A DNA stretch of 52,623 bases, from the NCBI RefSeq assembly GCF_003857015.1, contig NZ_QGGF01000285.1, positions 1 to 52,623 of the forward strand, given 5' to 3'. The notes below the pieces were generated by a model. The model saw only the letters and a list, made by a program, of their open reading frames with translations, was not told the origin of the DNA and ran no database searches. The stretch comes from Micromonospora globispora (GTDB taxonomy: Bacteria > Actinomycetota > Actinomycetes > Mycobacteriales > Micromonosporaceae). Positions 7,710 to 16,453 of this stretch are shown one piece after another. The translations under genes were made by a program, and so were the position numbers. Numbering within the stretch: position 1 is the stretch's first letter; each line of letters starts with the position of its first letter.

Positions 7710-8842
7710 GTACGCCGATCCAGCGGGTCGTCGTCGTCGGAAACGGCATCGCGGGCCTCACGGCTGCCGACACGCTGCGTAACGTCGGCTTCGACGGGAA
7801 GCTCACCATCGTCGGCGACGAGACTCACGCGGCGTACAGCCGTCCGGCTCTGTCGAAGGCGTTGCTGCTCGACGGCGACGACATGTCGTCCCACGAGCTT
7901 CCGCCGACCACCCACGGGGCGACCGAGCTCCTGGGCGTACGCGCGACCGGACTCGACGTCGACCGTCGACTCGTCACGCTCGACGACGGCGCGGCCCTTC
8001 CGTACGACCGCGTCGTCCTTGCCACTGGATCCCGTGCGCGACGGTTGTCCGACCTTCCCGAGGAGCTCACCCTGCGCGGCCTCGACGATGCGCTTGCCCT
8101 GCGCAAGCGCCTCGCTGGACGACCGTCGGTCGTCGTGGTCGGCGGGGGCCCGCTCGGCATGGAGATCGCGTCGGGCTGCCTGACTGCGGGTTGTCAGGTC
8201 ACCCTTGTCTCCCAAGGCGTGCCATTGATCCTGCAGCTGGGCCCATACCTGGCCGAGGTCTTCGGCAAGGCAGCGCTGGAGCGGGGGCTCACCATCGTCG
8301 AGACCGGATCGGCGCGACTCGATCGGCGGGGCGGCGAGGCACAGGTCGTCCTCGACGACGGCGTCGTCCTCGAGGCCGAGCTGGTGGTGACCGCCGTCGG
8401 CGACGTCCCGAACATGGAGTGGCTCGCGGACACCGGCCTGGCCGACCAGGGCGTCGTTCAGGTCGACTCCCGAGGACTGGTCCGGCCCGAGATCGCTGCC
8501 GTCGGCGATTTGGCTGCGTTCCCGACGCCTTACGGCCTGCGACGCATCCCGCTGTGGAGCAGCGCCGTCGAGCAGGCGAAGGTGGCTGCGGCTGCCCTCG
8601 TTCGGGGGGACGACACGCCACCGCTTCAGTTCCAGCCGTACTTCTGGACCGAGCAGTTCGGGCTCAGTCTCAAGGCCGTCGGCTATCTCCCGCTGGACGG
8701 AGAGCCGACGTACGTCGAGGGAGGGCCCGGCGGTCCGGCGCTGATGCGCTGGTCGCACGACGACGGCTCCGGTGCGGCGGTGGCGCTGAACCACCGGATA
8801 CCGATCCCACGACTGCGTCGCGTGAGCCAGATGGCCGGGTAG
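7706..8842 (+). CDS. NAD(P)H-dependent ferredoxin reductase
   Basis: A 378-residue FAD/NAD-binding oxidoreductase of the class I P450 reductase type. It shows an N-terminal FAD motif (VVVVGNGIAGLTAADTLR), YSRPALSK, LATGSRAR, a second dinucleotide motif VVVVGGGPLGMEIA (about residues 147-160) and the late FAD motif AAVGDLAAF. It carries electrons from NAD(P)H to the adjacent ferredoxin. It ends 12 bp before the LysR gene, so that regulator may be cotranscribed. Cofactor preference is not assigned. Confidence 0.88.
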   Translation: MSTPIQRVVVVGNGIAGLTAADTLRNVGFDGKLTIVGDETHAAYSRPALSKALLLDGDDMSSHELPPTTHGATELLGVRATGLDVDRRLVTLDDGAALPYDRVVLATGSRARRLSDLPEELTLRGLDDALALRKRLAGRPSVVVVGGGPLGMEIASGCLTAGCQVTLVSQGVPLILQLGPYLAEVFGKAALERGLTIVETGSARLDRRGGEAQVVLDDGVVLEAELVVTAVGDVPNMEWLADTGLADQGVVQVDSRGLVRPEIAAVGDLAAFPTPYGLRRIPLWSSAVEQAKVAAAALVRGDDTPPLQFQPYFWTEQFGLSLKAVGYLPLDGEPTYVEGGPGGPALMRWSHDDGSGAAVALNHRIPIPRLRRVSQMAG

Positions 8843-8854
8843 GGTTTCGCCGCG

Positions 8855-9775
8855 ATGAGCGATGACGGAGAGGGCACCACGGGTTTCGGGTTGTATCGAC
8901 TGACATCGGTCAACCTCAACCTGCTGGTGCCCCTCCTCGCGCTCCTGGAGGAGCGCTCGGTGACGAAGGCGGCTGAGCGCGTCGGTCTGACGCAGCCGGC
9001 AATGAGCCACGCGTTGGGTCGCATGCGGCGTCTCTTCGGCGACGACCTGCTCGTCCGGCAAGGGAGCAGTCTCACGCTGACCCCGCGCGCGCTTGAGCTG
9101 ATCGGACCGTTGCGGGCGACGCTCCAGCAGGCTGCGAACGTGGTCAATTTCCCGGGCTTCGATCCGGCGAGGGATCGTCGTGTCATCACCATCGCGATGA
9201 CCACCAGCACGGCCTTCGTCCTCGGGGCGCGGCTGGTTCGACTCGTCGCGGAACGAGCCCCGAACGCGACCCTCCGCGTGCGCACCATCACCGTGCCGGC
9301 CGAGACCACCTTCACCGAGCACGGTGTCGACGTCGTGCTGCTCTCCGAGGGGTTCACGTCGCCGTACCCGCGGGAGCGCCTGTACGACGACCGCATCGTG
9401 GTGGTGGCCTCGGCAGACACATCACCGGAAGCAAGCGCGCTCGACCTGTTGACCACGCAGCCGCACATCGTTGTCGACACCGAGCGGCGGGTCTTCCCGT
9501 ACTCGGTGCTCGACGAGAAGGAGGTCACCTACCGCGTCGGCCAGCTGATCTCCGACTTCCTGCTCGTCCCGTACCTGGTCGGACGTGCCGGCGGGGTCGC
9601 CCTCCTCCGCTACCGGGTAGCCGCTGAGATGCGGACGCTCGTCGACCTACGGATCGAGGAGTTCCCGTTCCAACTCCCCGGGCTGGGCATCGACATGGTG
9701 TGGAACCCGCATCTGGGCGACCACTACTTCATCTCTTGGCTGCGCCAGCTCCTGTTCGACGCAGCGAGGCCCTGA
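8855..9775 (+). CDS. LysR-family transcriptional regulator, NodD-like
   Basis: A 306-residue LysR regulator. The N-terminal winged helix-turn-helix covers about residues 17-75 (NLNLLVPLLALLEERSVTKAAERVGLTQPAMSHALGR... pattern; key residues TKAAERVGLTQPAMSHAL). The DLLVRQGSSLTLTPRA segment and a periplasmic-binding-like effector domain follow. The NLNLL start and LFGDDLLVR place it in the NodD/LinR-like branch, often linked to aromatic catabolism. It lies 12 bp after the ferredoxin reductase in the same direction and ends 6 bp before the convergent TetR gene. Likely targets are the P450 operon or the phosphotriesterase operon (inference). Confidence 0.88.
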   Translation: MSDDGEGTTGFGLYRLTSVNLNLLVPLLALLEERSVTKAAERVGLTQPAMSHALGRMRRLFGDDLLVRQGSSLTLTPRALELIGPLRATLQQAANVVNFPGFDPARDRRVITIAMTTSTAFVLGARLVRLVAERAPNATLRVRTITVPAETTFTEHGVDVVLLSEGFTSPYPRERLYDDRIVVVASADTSPEASALDLLTTQPHIVVDTERRVFPYSVLDEKEVTYRVGQLISDFLLVPYLVGRAGGVALLRYRVAAEMRTLVDLRIEEFPFQLPGLGIDMVWNPHLGDHYFISWLRQLLFDAARP

Positions 9776-9781
9776 CGCGCA

Positions 9782-10399
9782 TCAGCGCAGGCGCCCGATC
9801 GAGCCGACCCAGCTCTCGGTGAGGACGTCCAGCATCTCGTCCTGCCCGACGCCCCAGGTCCCCGGTGTCCAGTGGCGCGCGACGTAGTCGAGCTCGGTGA
9901 TGGCGATGACGCTGCGAAAGTGGCGGGTGCCGGCTGGAAACCGGTCGGCACGGTCGAGCCCGTCCTTGATGTCACCGATGGCCTCGTTCAGCCACTCGTC
10001 GACGAGCGCGCGGATCTCGGGGTCGACGGCTGCGGCCTCGAAGGCGGCCGTGGTGTAGGGGCGAATCACATCCCATCGTTCCGAGGCCGACGCGAGCCAT
10101 GCGTGGATCCGCTCAGGCGAGCCGTCCTCGACCACGGCGACCAACTCACGCTCGGTCGACCCGTGCTCGGCAGAGGGGACCCGGTCGAGCGCGGCGTTGA
10201 GCCGCTCCGAGACGAGGGCCTTCATCAGATCGACCTTGGAGGGGAAGTACGCATAGAAGGTCACCCGCGTCGTTCCCGCCGCCGAGGCGATGTCGTCGAC
10301 CGTCGTCGCCGCATAGCCCTTGGACACGAACAGGTCCAGGCCGGCGTCGAGCAGGAGCTTCCGCGTCATCTCCTTCTGTGCCTCACGAAGCGTCGCCAT
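9782..10399 (-). CDS. TetR-family transcriptional regulator
   Basis: A 205-residue repressor-type protein. The helix-turn-helix is at about residues 12-58 (TVDDIASAAGTTRVTFYAYFPSK). The C-terminal ligand domain has no close match I can name. The start at 10399 (MATLREAQ) was chosen because homology begins there; the open frame runs upstream across the operator region. It is divergent from an MFS transporter, and the intergenic region has a CTTGAC-N5-GTCAAG dyad. It is the prime candidate regulator for both the transporter and the phosphotriesterase operon, which share that control sequence. Confidence 0.88.
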   Translation of the reverse strand: MATLREAQKEMTRKLLLDAGLDLFVSKGYAATTVDDIASAAGTTRVTFYAYFPSKVDLMKALVSERLNAALDRVPSAEHGSTERELVAVVEDGSPERIHAWLASASERWDVIRPYTTAAFEAAAVDPEIRALVDEWLNEAIGDIKDGLDRADRFPAGTRHFRSVIAITELDYVARHWTPGTWGVGQDEMLDVLTESWVGSIGRLR

Positions 10400-10465
10400 G
10401 CCCGCCAGCATAGAGCAGGGCGGCTGTGTTCTTCGCTTACCGACCGCTCTGAGTACGTCTTGCTC

Positions 10466-10530
10466 AGACTCTTGACGGCGTGTCAAGTCTCATGACACCT
10501 TGCACATCTAACTGGTGACCGCGCTCACTT
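10466..10530. promoter_or_regulatory. composite control element, copy A (TetR/MFS intergenic)
   Basis: A perfect dyad CTTGAC-N5-GTCAAG occupies 10471-10487. Downstream follow TGACACC (10493-10499) and a second imperfect dyad GTGAC-CGCG-CTCAC (10515-10528). The whole 65-bp stretch aligns without gaps to 12301-12365 in front of the phosphotriesterase operon; I count 43 identical positions. TTGAC could double as a -35. Binding by the adjacent TetR protein is inferred. Confidence 0.6.
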
Positions 10531-10593
10531 CGGGTGGCCGATCCCGGGCGGCCGGAGCTGATCGCCCGCTTATCGACAAGGAAGAAATCCGCT

Positions 10594-12204
10594 ATGACGC
10601 AGACCGCTGCGCGCAAGCAGGGCTACACCGCCACGGTGGTCGCCGGCTGCTTCGCCGTACTCCTCGCGCAGGTGGCGTACTCGCTGCCCGGCGCGCTCAA
10701 TGGCACCTTCCAGCAGGAGTTCCAGACCACCGGTGCCGAACTGGCCTGGATCACGGCCGCCTTCGCCATCCCCATGGTCGTCTTCGAGCTGACCACCGGC
10801 GTGATCGGTGACCTGTTCGGTCGCAAGCGGCTGCTGCAGGTGGGTGCTCTGCTGACCGTTGCCGGCTCGCTCGTCAGCTACCTCGCCGAGACGGTCCAGA
10901 TCCTGTGGGTCGGGCAGGTCGTCGCGGGTCTCGGAGCCGCGATCCTCTACCCGATCTCGCTCGCCATGCTGGCCGCGGTCAGCCCGTCGCAGGAGGCCCG
11001 TTCCAGGGCCATCGCCGTCTGGGCCGGCTTCCTCTCGATCGGTGCGGCGATCTCCCCGCTGATGGGTGGGTGGCTCGCTGCAGAGGGCAACTGGCGAACG
11101 TCGTACCTCGTGGTGATCACGGCGGCGCTCGTCTCGATCGCCATCACCCAGCTCGCTGCCGACTCCTCGGCGCCGGAGGGGCGCAAGCTGGACGTACCGG
11201 GCCAAGTCACGCTGGCCCTCGGTCTGATCGCCATCCTCTTCGCTGCCACGCAGGGCTCCGAAGCCGGCTTCGCCCGCCCCGAGATCATCGGCGCCTTCGT
11301 CGCGGGCCTCGTGCTCCTGGGTGCCTTCGTCGTGATCGAGCTGCGGACCGACGTCCCGCTGCTGCACCTCAACATCTTCGCCAACCGTTCCTACGCGATC
11401 GTCGCGATCGCCACGGTGGTCGGCATGTTCGCCTTCCTCGCGACCTGCTTCTCGATGAGCATCTGGCTCGGCGCGATCCAGCACCAGAGCGCTCTGAAGA
11501 TCGGCGTGCTGTTCCTGTTCATCCAGGGGCCGGCCTTCGTGCTGGTGCCGGTTGTCTCCCACCTGATCCGGAACTTCTCGCCCCGTTGGGTGCTCACCGT
11601 CGGCTTCGCCCTCATCGCCGTCAGCGGCATCTGGTGCTCGATGTTCGACATTCACGACATGAGCTGGACGCAGTTCATCGGTCCGATGCTGGTCCTCGGT
11701 GTCGGCTTCGCGCTCACCGTCGGCTCGATCACGGCGGTCGCGATCAACACCGTTCCGCTGCGGCTCGCCGGCATGGCCAGTGCCACCACCAACCTGCTCC
11801 GCGACTTCGGCTTCGCTCTCGGTCCGGTGCTCATCGCCGCGTTCGCGATCAGCCGGGCGAACAGTGACCTGAACGCTGGTGTCGGCGGGGCGATCGGCGA
11901 GTCCGGGCTCCAGCCGCCGTACACCGACATCGCCGGGGGCATCGCGCATTCCGGTGGCGCCATGGCGATCAACTCGATGCCGGTCGTGCCCGGCGCCGGT
12001 CCGGACATGCCGCCGGTGCCGATGCCGGAGAGCCTCCACGTGCTCGCGTTCGAGTCGCTCGGCAGTGCCTACAGCCTCGCATTCCTGGTCGCCGGCCTCT
12101 GTGCCTCCGCTGCCGCGGCTCTGACGCTGTTCGGACTCTTCGGGTCGAAGCGTGCCGACGTCGAAGAGCCTCTGATCGACGAGGAGCTCGTCGCCGCCGG
12201 GTGA
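10594..12204 (+). CDS. MFS transporter (DHA2-like, 14 TM)
   Basis: A 536-residue major facilitator with about 14 hydrophobic segments. It has the loop 2-3 signature GDLFGRKRLLQVGA and the motif-C-like region GFLSIGAAISPLMGGWL. The start at 10594 (MTQTAARKQG) follows AAGGA with normal spacing; the frame extends 20 codons upstream without support. An unusual Gly/Pro/Met-rich loop lies near residues 440-490, before the last membrane segment. Divergence from TetR and the shared operator with the downstream catabolic operon suggest uptake or efflux of that pathway's substrate. DHA2 members are usually drug/H+ antiporters, so export is equally possible. Confidence 0.86.
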   Translation: MTQTAARKQGYTATVVAGCFAVLLAQVAYSLPGALNGTFQQEFQTTGAELAWITAAFAIPMVVFELTTGVIGDLFGRKRLLQVGALLTVAGSLVSYLAETVQILWVGQVVAGLGAAILYPISLAMLAAVSPSQEARSRAIAVWAGFLSIGAAISPLMGGWLAAEGNWRTSYLVVITAALVSIAITQLAADSSAPEGRKLDVPGQVTLALGLIAILFAATQGSEAGFARPEIIGAFVAGLVLLGAFVVIELRTDVPLLHLNIFANRSYAIVAIATVVGMFAFLATCFSMSIWLGAIQHQSALKIGVLFLFIQGPAFVLVPVVSHLIRNFSPRWVLTVGFALIAVSGIWCSMFDIHDMSWTQFIGPMLVLGVGFALTVGSITAVAINTVPLRLAGMASATTNLLRDFGFALGPVLIAAFAISRANSDLNAGVGGAIGESGLQPPYTDIAGGIAHSGGAMAINSMPVVPGAGPDMPPVPMPESLHVLAFESLGSAYSLAFLVAGLCASAAAALTLFGLFGSKRADVEEPLIDEELVAAG

Positions 12205-12223
12205 CCGGAGAGTCGCCGAACCG

Positions 12224-12261
12224 GGTCGAGGTCCCCGCTTCGCGGAGGTGGGACCTCGACC
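12224..12261 (+). terminator. hairpin terminator after the MFS gene
   Basis: A perfect 12-bp stem pairs 12224-12235 (GGTCGAGGTCCC) with 12250-12261, with a 14-nt GC-rich loop. It begins 19 bp after the MFS stop. There is no U-tract, as is common in actinobacteria. Confidence 0.75.
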
Positions 12262-12300
12262 TGTCCCGTACGGGCAGGCAATCCAATTAACCTCCTGACT

Positions 12301-12365
12301 AAACTCTTGACACGATGTAAACCGACGTGACACCGTTCACGTCGGCGGCGTGACCGCAGTCACTT
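12301..12365. promoter_or_regulatory. composite control element, copy B (phosphotriesterase operon)
   Basis: The region aligns without gaps to copy A at 10466-10530: CTTGAC at 12306-12311, TGACACC at 12328-12334 and GTGACCGC..TCACTT at 12350-12365. It additionally carries a perfect 9-bp dyad CCGACGTGA-N6-TCACGTCGG (12322-12345) and GTGAC-CGCA-GTCAC (12350-12363). It ends 25 bp before the first gene of the operon. The repetition at two loci implies one shared regulator. Confidence 0.65.
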
Positions 12366-12390
12366 GCCGAGACCGAGAGGAGTGCCAGTG

Positions 12391-13383
12391 ATGGGCGCCC
12401 AGACTGCCGAGGACACCACCGGCAGCACCGTCAACACCGTCCTTGGCCCCGTTTCCGCGCAGCAGCTGGGGGTCGTCGCGGTTCACGAGGCTCTGCTGTC
12501 GGTCGTTCCGGGAGCGGAGTACGGGTTCGACGTCACCATCGATCGTGCCGAGATCTTCCAGACCCTGGCCGAGAAGCTGAAGGACTTCCGCAGGCACGGC
12601 GGCGGGACGATCGTCGACAGCACCGGCATGTTCCACGGGCGCGATGTGCGGCTGTACGAGGCCCTCTCGCGCACGACTGGCGTGCACATCGTCGCGTCGG
12701 CGGGCCAGGGCCCCGAGGAGATGCTCGGCGGCTACTTCCTGACGCCGCAGACCAATCCTCCGACGCCATGGCCGGCCGAGAAGTTCGCCGACCTCTTCGC
12801 CAAGGAGGTCACCGAGGGCATGGTGGTTCCCCGTGTCGAGCGGCGGGGTGCCGCGGGCCTCGTGGCCACCGCCGCGACCCTCGGGGGCATGACCCCGACC
12901 GACGAGAGCCTGTTCCGCGGTGCGGCCCGCGCCGCCTTGACCACCGGCGTCCCGGTGTCCATCCGCTACGGCAGCGACGCCGTGCGCGACCTCGAGGTCC
13001 TCCTAGACGAGAAGCTGCCGGCCGACCGCGTCGTCGTCGGCGGGCTCGACCGCAAGGACGCCGTCGCCGCCGGAGCGCCGCTCCAGGTCGCGACCCGCGG
13101 CGCCTACGTCGGCCTCGACCACGCGGGCACCGAGGACGACGCCCACATCACCGACGCCGAGCGCGCCGCCCTGGTCGCCGGGCTGGTCGAGGCCGGCCAC
13201 GGCAACCGGATCCTGCTTTCGAGCAACGCGACCGGCGTCGCCAAGGGACACCCGGCCAACGACCTGCCCTACAGCTACGTCCTGACCACGTTCGTCCCCC
13301 TCCTCAAGGCACAGGGCCTCAGCGACGAGGACGTCCAGCGGATCCTCGTCGACAACCCGCGCGACCTGCTGTCGGTGCGCTGA
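12391..13383 (+). CDS. phosphotriesterase-family protein lacking metal ligands
   Basis: A 330-residue member of the phosphotriesterase/lactonase (amidohydrolase) family, clearly paralogous to the next gene. Shared sequences include VNTVLGP, GGGT-VD-TG, TGVHIVAS, RAALTTGVP and DNP/ENP-DLL near the end. By alignment with the neighbour, only the first His of HxH is kept (H32). The other ligands are replaced: His to A34, the bridging Lys to A159, His to R192, His to G218 and Asp to N279. Hydrolysis by the usual binuclear centre is therefore not expected. The fold is intact, so I call it a candidate pseudoenzyme or partner subunit. ATG 12391 was chosen because it follows GAGAGGAG. Confidence 0.85.
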   Translation: MGAQTAEDTTGSTVNTVLGPVSAQQLGVVAVHEALLSVVPGAEYGFDVTIDRAEIFQTLAEKLKDFRRHGGGTIVDSTGMFHGRDVRLYEALSRTTGVHIVASAGQGPEEMLGGYFLTPQTNPPTPWPAEKFADLFAKEVTEGMVVPRVERRGAAGLVATAATLGGMTPTDESLFRGAARAALTTGVPVSIRYGSDAVRDLEVLLDEKLPADRVVVGGLDRKDAVAAGAPLQVATRGAYVGLDHAGTEDDAHITDAERAALVAGLVEAGHGNRILLSSNATGVAKGHPANDLPYSYVLTTFVPLLKAQGLSDEDVQRILVDNPRDLLSVR

Positions 13384-13432
13384 GCGCGCGACAGCCCAAG
13401 ACATCAAGCTTCTTCTCCCAAAGGTGGGTGTC

Positions 13433-14386
13433 GTGTCGAGAGTGAACACCGTCCTGGGGCCGATTCCGACCGAGGAACTGGGTCTCGTGGCCGTCCACGA
13501 GCACATCGGGTACGGCATGCCGGGCTCCGAGCTGGACACGAGGTGGTGGAGGAGCCCCGAGCAGCGGTACGAGGAAACCGTCCCGAAGCTGCGCCAGTTC
13601 CACGAGTACGGCGGCGGCACGTTCGTCGACGCAACAGGCATCTGCAACGGCCGAGACGCCGACTACTACAAGTCGCTGTCCGCGAAGACCGGCGTGCACA
13701 TTGTCGCCAGCACCGGCTTTGTCGGCGGCGACACCGCGCTGCCGTTCTTCGCCCGGGCGAGCGTGGAATACCTGGCCGAGCACTTCATCCACGAAATCAC
13801 CGTCGGCATCGGCAACACCGGCAGCCGCGCCGGCATCATCAAGGTCGGCGTGAGCCGCGGCGGCCGCATGACGGACCTGGACAAGCGCATCTACCGCGCT
13901 GCCGCACGGGCCGCCCTGACCACCGGCGTGCCCATCCTGACCCACCTCGCAATCGACGCCGAGAACGCGATCACCATCTTCAACGCGGAGGGTCTCCCGC
14001 TCGACCGCGTCCTGTTCGGGCACGTCGACGACGGCGTCAACGCCGACAAGACCCGCGACACCTGGATCGCGGAGCAGGGCGGCCGGGTCGGGTTCGACAC
14101 CTTCGGTTACGAGACCGAGCTCCCGGACCCGCCGTTCTGGGCTCGTCCGCGCAAGGAGCGGCTGGACCACTTCCTCCGGTTCATCGGCCAGGGACACCTG
14201 GGCAAGGTGCTCGCCTCGGCCGACGCCAACTGCAGCCCGCTGGGCTGGCCGGGCGTGGAGGGCCACACCGTGAACTACATCTTCGAGGACCTCATCCCGG
14301 ACCTCCGCGCTGCCGGTCTCGACGAGGCCGCGATCAAGACCATCTTCGTCGAAAACCCCGCTGACTTCCTGACGATCCAGCACTGA
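13433..14386 (+). CDS. phosphotriesterase-family metal hydrolase (likely lactonase/esterase)
   Basis: A 317-residue (beta/alpha)8 amidohydrolase with the complete binuclear metal set: H22 and H24 (VAVHEH), bridging K137 (GIIKVGVS), H171 (ILTHLAID), H197 (LFGHVDDG) and D264 (LASADAN). Most environmental members hydrolyse lactones or carboxyl esters; true phosphotriesterase activity is rare. The GTG at 13433 is preferred over the GTG at 13424 because AAGGTGG sits just ahead of it. It lies 49 bp after its degenerate paralogue and 14 bp before the monooxygenase. The substrate is unknown. Confidence 0.87.
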   Translation: MSRVNTVLGPIPTEELGLVAVHEHIGYGMPGSELDTRWWRSPEQRYEETVPKLRQFHEYGGGTFVDATGICNGRDADYYKSLSAKTGVHIVASTGFVGGDTALPFFARASVEYLAEHFIHEITVGIGNTGSRAGIIKVGVSRGGRMTDLDKRIYRAAARAALTTGVPILTHLAIDAENAITIFNAEGLPLDRVLFGHVDDGVNADKTRDTWIAEQGGRVGFDTFGYETELPDPPFWARPRKERLDHFLRFIGQGHLGKVLASADANCSPLGWPGVEGHTVNYIFEDLIPDLRAAGLDEAAIKTIFVENPADFLTIQH

Positions 14387-14400
14387 CAAGGACAAGAACC

Positions 14401-15522
14401 ATGCAGACCTCATACTTGAAAAGCCTGAACATCGCCATCGTCGGCGGCGGGTACGGCGGCGCTGCCGCGGCCAAGGCCCTCAGCCTCCTCGGGGCCGACG
14501 TCAACGTGTACGAGCAGGCGAACCAGATCCGCGAGGTCGGCGCCGGCATCGGTCTGCGCCCCTTCACCATGGACCGGTTCCGCCAGTGGGGGATCTTCGA
14601 CGCGATCGCGAAGGTGAGCTCGGCGAGCGACTACTTCGAGATCCTCACGGCCACCGGTGAGCCGATCATGAAGGACGAGTGGCCGGGCATCCACGACTTC
14701 GCCGAGGTGACCAAGACCCACCTGATCCACCGCGGGGACTTCATCGACGCTCTCCTGGGTGTGCTACCCGAGGGCATGGTGCACCTCGGTCACAAGCTGG
14801 AGACCATCGAGGACCAGGGCGACCGCGCGACGCTCACCCTCGCAGGCGGCGAGAAGGTGACCGCCGACCTCGTGATCGGGGCCGACGGCATCCGCTCCGT
14901 GGTCCGTGAGCAGCTGTTCAGCGACAAGGCTCCGGTGTTCTCCGGTGAGCGCGCCTACCGCGCGGTGATCTCCGCCCACGGCGCCCACGGGCTGGTCGTC
15001 GACGACAACCTCCGGATGTACCTCGGCAGGGGCACGAAGGTCTACCTGCTGCCGCTGCGCCACCGCAACCAGGTGTCGTTCGACGTCACCGCCCTGTGCC
15101 CGGACGGCACCTGGGCGCCGAAGGTCACCAAGGACGACCTCCTGGCGACGGTGGACGGCTTCGACGAGCGAATCGTGAACATCGCGCGCGACCTCGACAT
15201 GGACACCCTCAACGTCCGCGCCGTCTACGACATCGACCCGGTCGACACGTGGCACTCGGACTCCGTCGCCCTGCTCGGCGACGCGGCCCACTCGATGCTG
15301 CACCACCAAGGCCAGGGCGCCAACTCGGCGATCATGGACGCCGGCGCCCTCGCCGACGCCCTGCTGAAGGCGGAGTCCGTCAAGGAGGCGCTGGCCCTCT
15401 ACCAGGCGACCCGCAAGCGCGTCACCGACGAGCTGCAGCGCATCTCGCGTCAGGGCTGGACCGAGGACGAGGTCAACGACGTCTTCCCCGGCCAGAAGCC
15501 CGCGGCCCGGTCGCAGGCCTGA
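14401..15522 (+). CDS. FAD-dependent aromatic monooxygenase (class A)
   Basis: A 373-residue flavoprotein hydroxylase of the salicylate / 6-hydroxynicotinate 3-monooxygenase type. It has the motif IAIVGGGYGGAAAA (about residues 11-24), EVGAGIGLRP, the DG motif IGADGIRS and the GD motif LLGDAAHSMLHHQGQGAN (about 293). It would hydroxylate, possibly with decarboxylation, an aromatic or heteroaromatic acid using NAD(P)H and O2. It sits between a metal hydrolase and an alpha/beta hydrolase in one operon (next ATG 4 bp after its stop). The substrate is not assignable; it is only distantly similar to the 3-hydroxybenzoate hydroxylase at 1508-2776. Confidence 0.86.
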   Translation: MQTSYLKSLNIAIVGGGYGGAAAAKALSLLGADVNVYEQANQIREVGAGIGLRPFTMDRFRQWGIFDAIAKVSSASDYFEILTATGEPIMKDEWPGIHDFAEVTKTHLIHRGDFIDALLGVLPEGMVHLGHKLETIEDQGDRATLTLAGGEKVTADLVIGADGIRSVVREQLFSDKAPVFSGERAYRAVISAHGAHGLVVDDNLRMYLGRGTKVYLLPLRHRNQVSFDVTALCPDGTWAPKVTKDDLLATVDGFDERIVNIARDLDMDTLNVRAVYDIDPVDTWHSDSVALLGDAAHSMLHHQGQGANSAIMDAGALADALLKAESVKEALALYQATRKRVTDELQRISRQGWTEDEVNDVFPGQKPAARSQA

Positions 15523-15526
15523 CGCC

Positions 15527-16453
15527 ATGGCCCTGCACCCCGAGATCGCCAAGGTCGTCGCCAGCCTCCCCGCGCCGCCCCCGGGTCCGCTGGACCCGGA
15601 GGCCATGCGCGCCGGCGAGGAGGCGATGGTTCCCCCGCTGGAGGAGCGCCTGCCGCTCCACTCCGTCGAGGACACGACCGCCCAGACCCCGGCGGGCGAC
15701 GTACCCGTGCGCATCTACACGCCGGTCGATGCCGAGGCGTACGGCCTGCTGGTCTACTTCCACGGCGGCGCCTTCTTCCTCGGCAGCCTGGACACCCACG
15801 ACCACGTCGCACGGTCGCTAGCGAAGGAGACCGGCCTCAAGGTGGTCTCCGTCGGCTACCGCCGGGCGCCCGAGGCCGCTTTTCCGGCCGGACTCGAGGA
15901 CTGCTCCGGCGTGGTCCGCTGGGCCGCCGAAAACGGCCAGCAGCTCGAATGGGACGACACGACCCTGGCGATCGCCGGCGACAGCTCGGGCGGCACCTTC
16001 GTCGCGGCCGTCGCCGCGTTGGCCCACGACGAGGGATTCGATCGCATCACGCACCAGGTCCTCTTCTACCCCTCGCTCGATCTCGACTTCGACGTCGACC
16101 GCTACGCCTCGCTGCGCGAGAACGCCGTCGGCTACGGCCTGGAGACGGCGGGGCTGAAGCCGTTCAACGCCTTCTACCTCAGCAGCGGAGCCGACCCCGC
16201 CGATCCGCTGGTCTCGCCGATCAAGCGGGCCGACCTCACCGGGCTGCCGCCCGCGCTGATCGTGACCGCGGAGCACGACCCGCTGCGTGATGAGGGCGAA
16301 CTCTACGGCCAGCGCCTCAAGGAGGCCGGAGTCGACGCCACGGTGAGTCGCTACGCGGGCGCCGGCCACGGATTCGTGCAGCACTTCTCCTGGATCGCGG
16401 CGTACCACCGGGTCTTCGACGAGACGGCCGCGTTTCTGAGAGGCGAGTCATGA
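15527..16453 (+). CDS. alpha/beta hydrolase, HSL-type carboxylesterase
   Basis: A 308-residue esterase of the hormone-sensitive-lipase family. It has the oxyanion motif YFHGGAFFLGS (about residue 76-86), the nucleophile S153 in GDSSGG, the Asp in TAEHDPLRDEGE and the His in GAGHGFVQHF. It is expected to hydrolyse a small carboxylic ester or amide in the cytoplasm; no signal peptide is visible. It starts 4 bp after the monooxygenase stop and overlaps the MBL gene by ATGA, so it belongs to the same transcription unit. Confidence 0.88.
   Translation: MALHPEIAKVVASLPAPPPGPLDPEAMRAGEEAMVPPLEERLPLHSVEDTTAQTPAGDVPVRIYTPVDAEAYGLLVYFHGGAFFLGSLDTHDHVARSLAKETGLKVVSVGYRRAPEAAFPAGLEDCSGVVRWAAENGQQLEWDDTTLAIAGDSSGGTFVAAVAALAHDEGFDRITHQVLFYPSLDLDFDVDRYASLRENAVGYGLETAGLKPFNAFYLSSGADPADPLVSPIKRADLTGLPPALIVTAEHDPLRDEGELYGQRLKEAGVDATVSRYAGAGHGFVQHFSWIAAYHRVFDETAAFLRGES

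Noticed and set aside
12301..12311. TTGACA as a classical -35 for the phosphotriesterase operon
   Set aside because: No acceptable -10 is found 16-18 bp downstream; the conserved block is better explained as part of a regulator-binding element.
10570..12333. 587-codon minus-strand open frame
   Set aside because: Antisense to the MFS gene and rich in Asp/Arg/Gly as expected for antisense of a membrane protein in GC-rich DNA.
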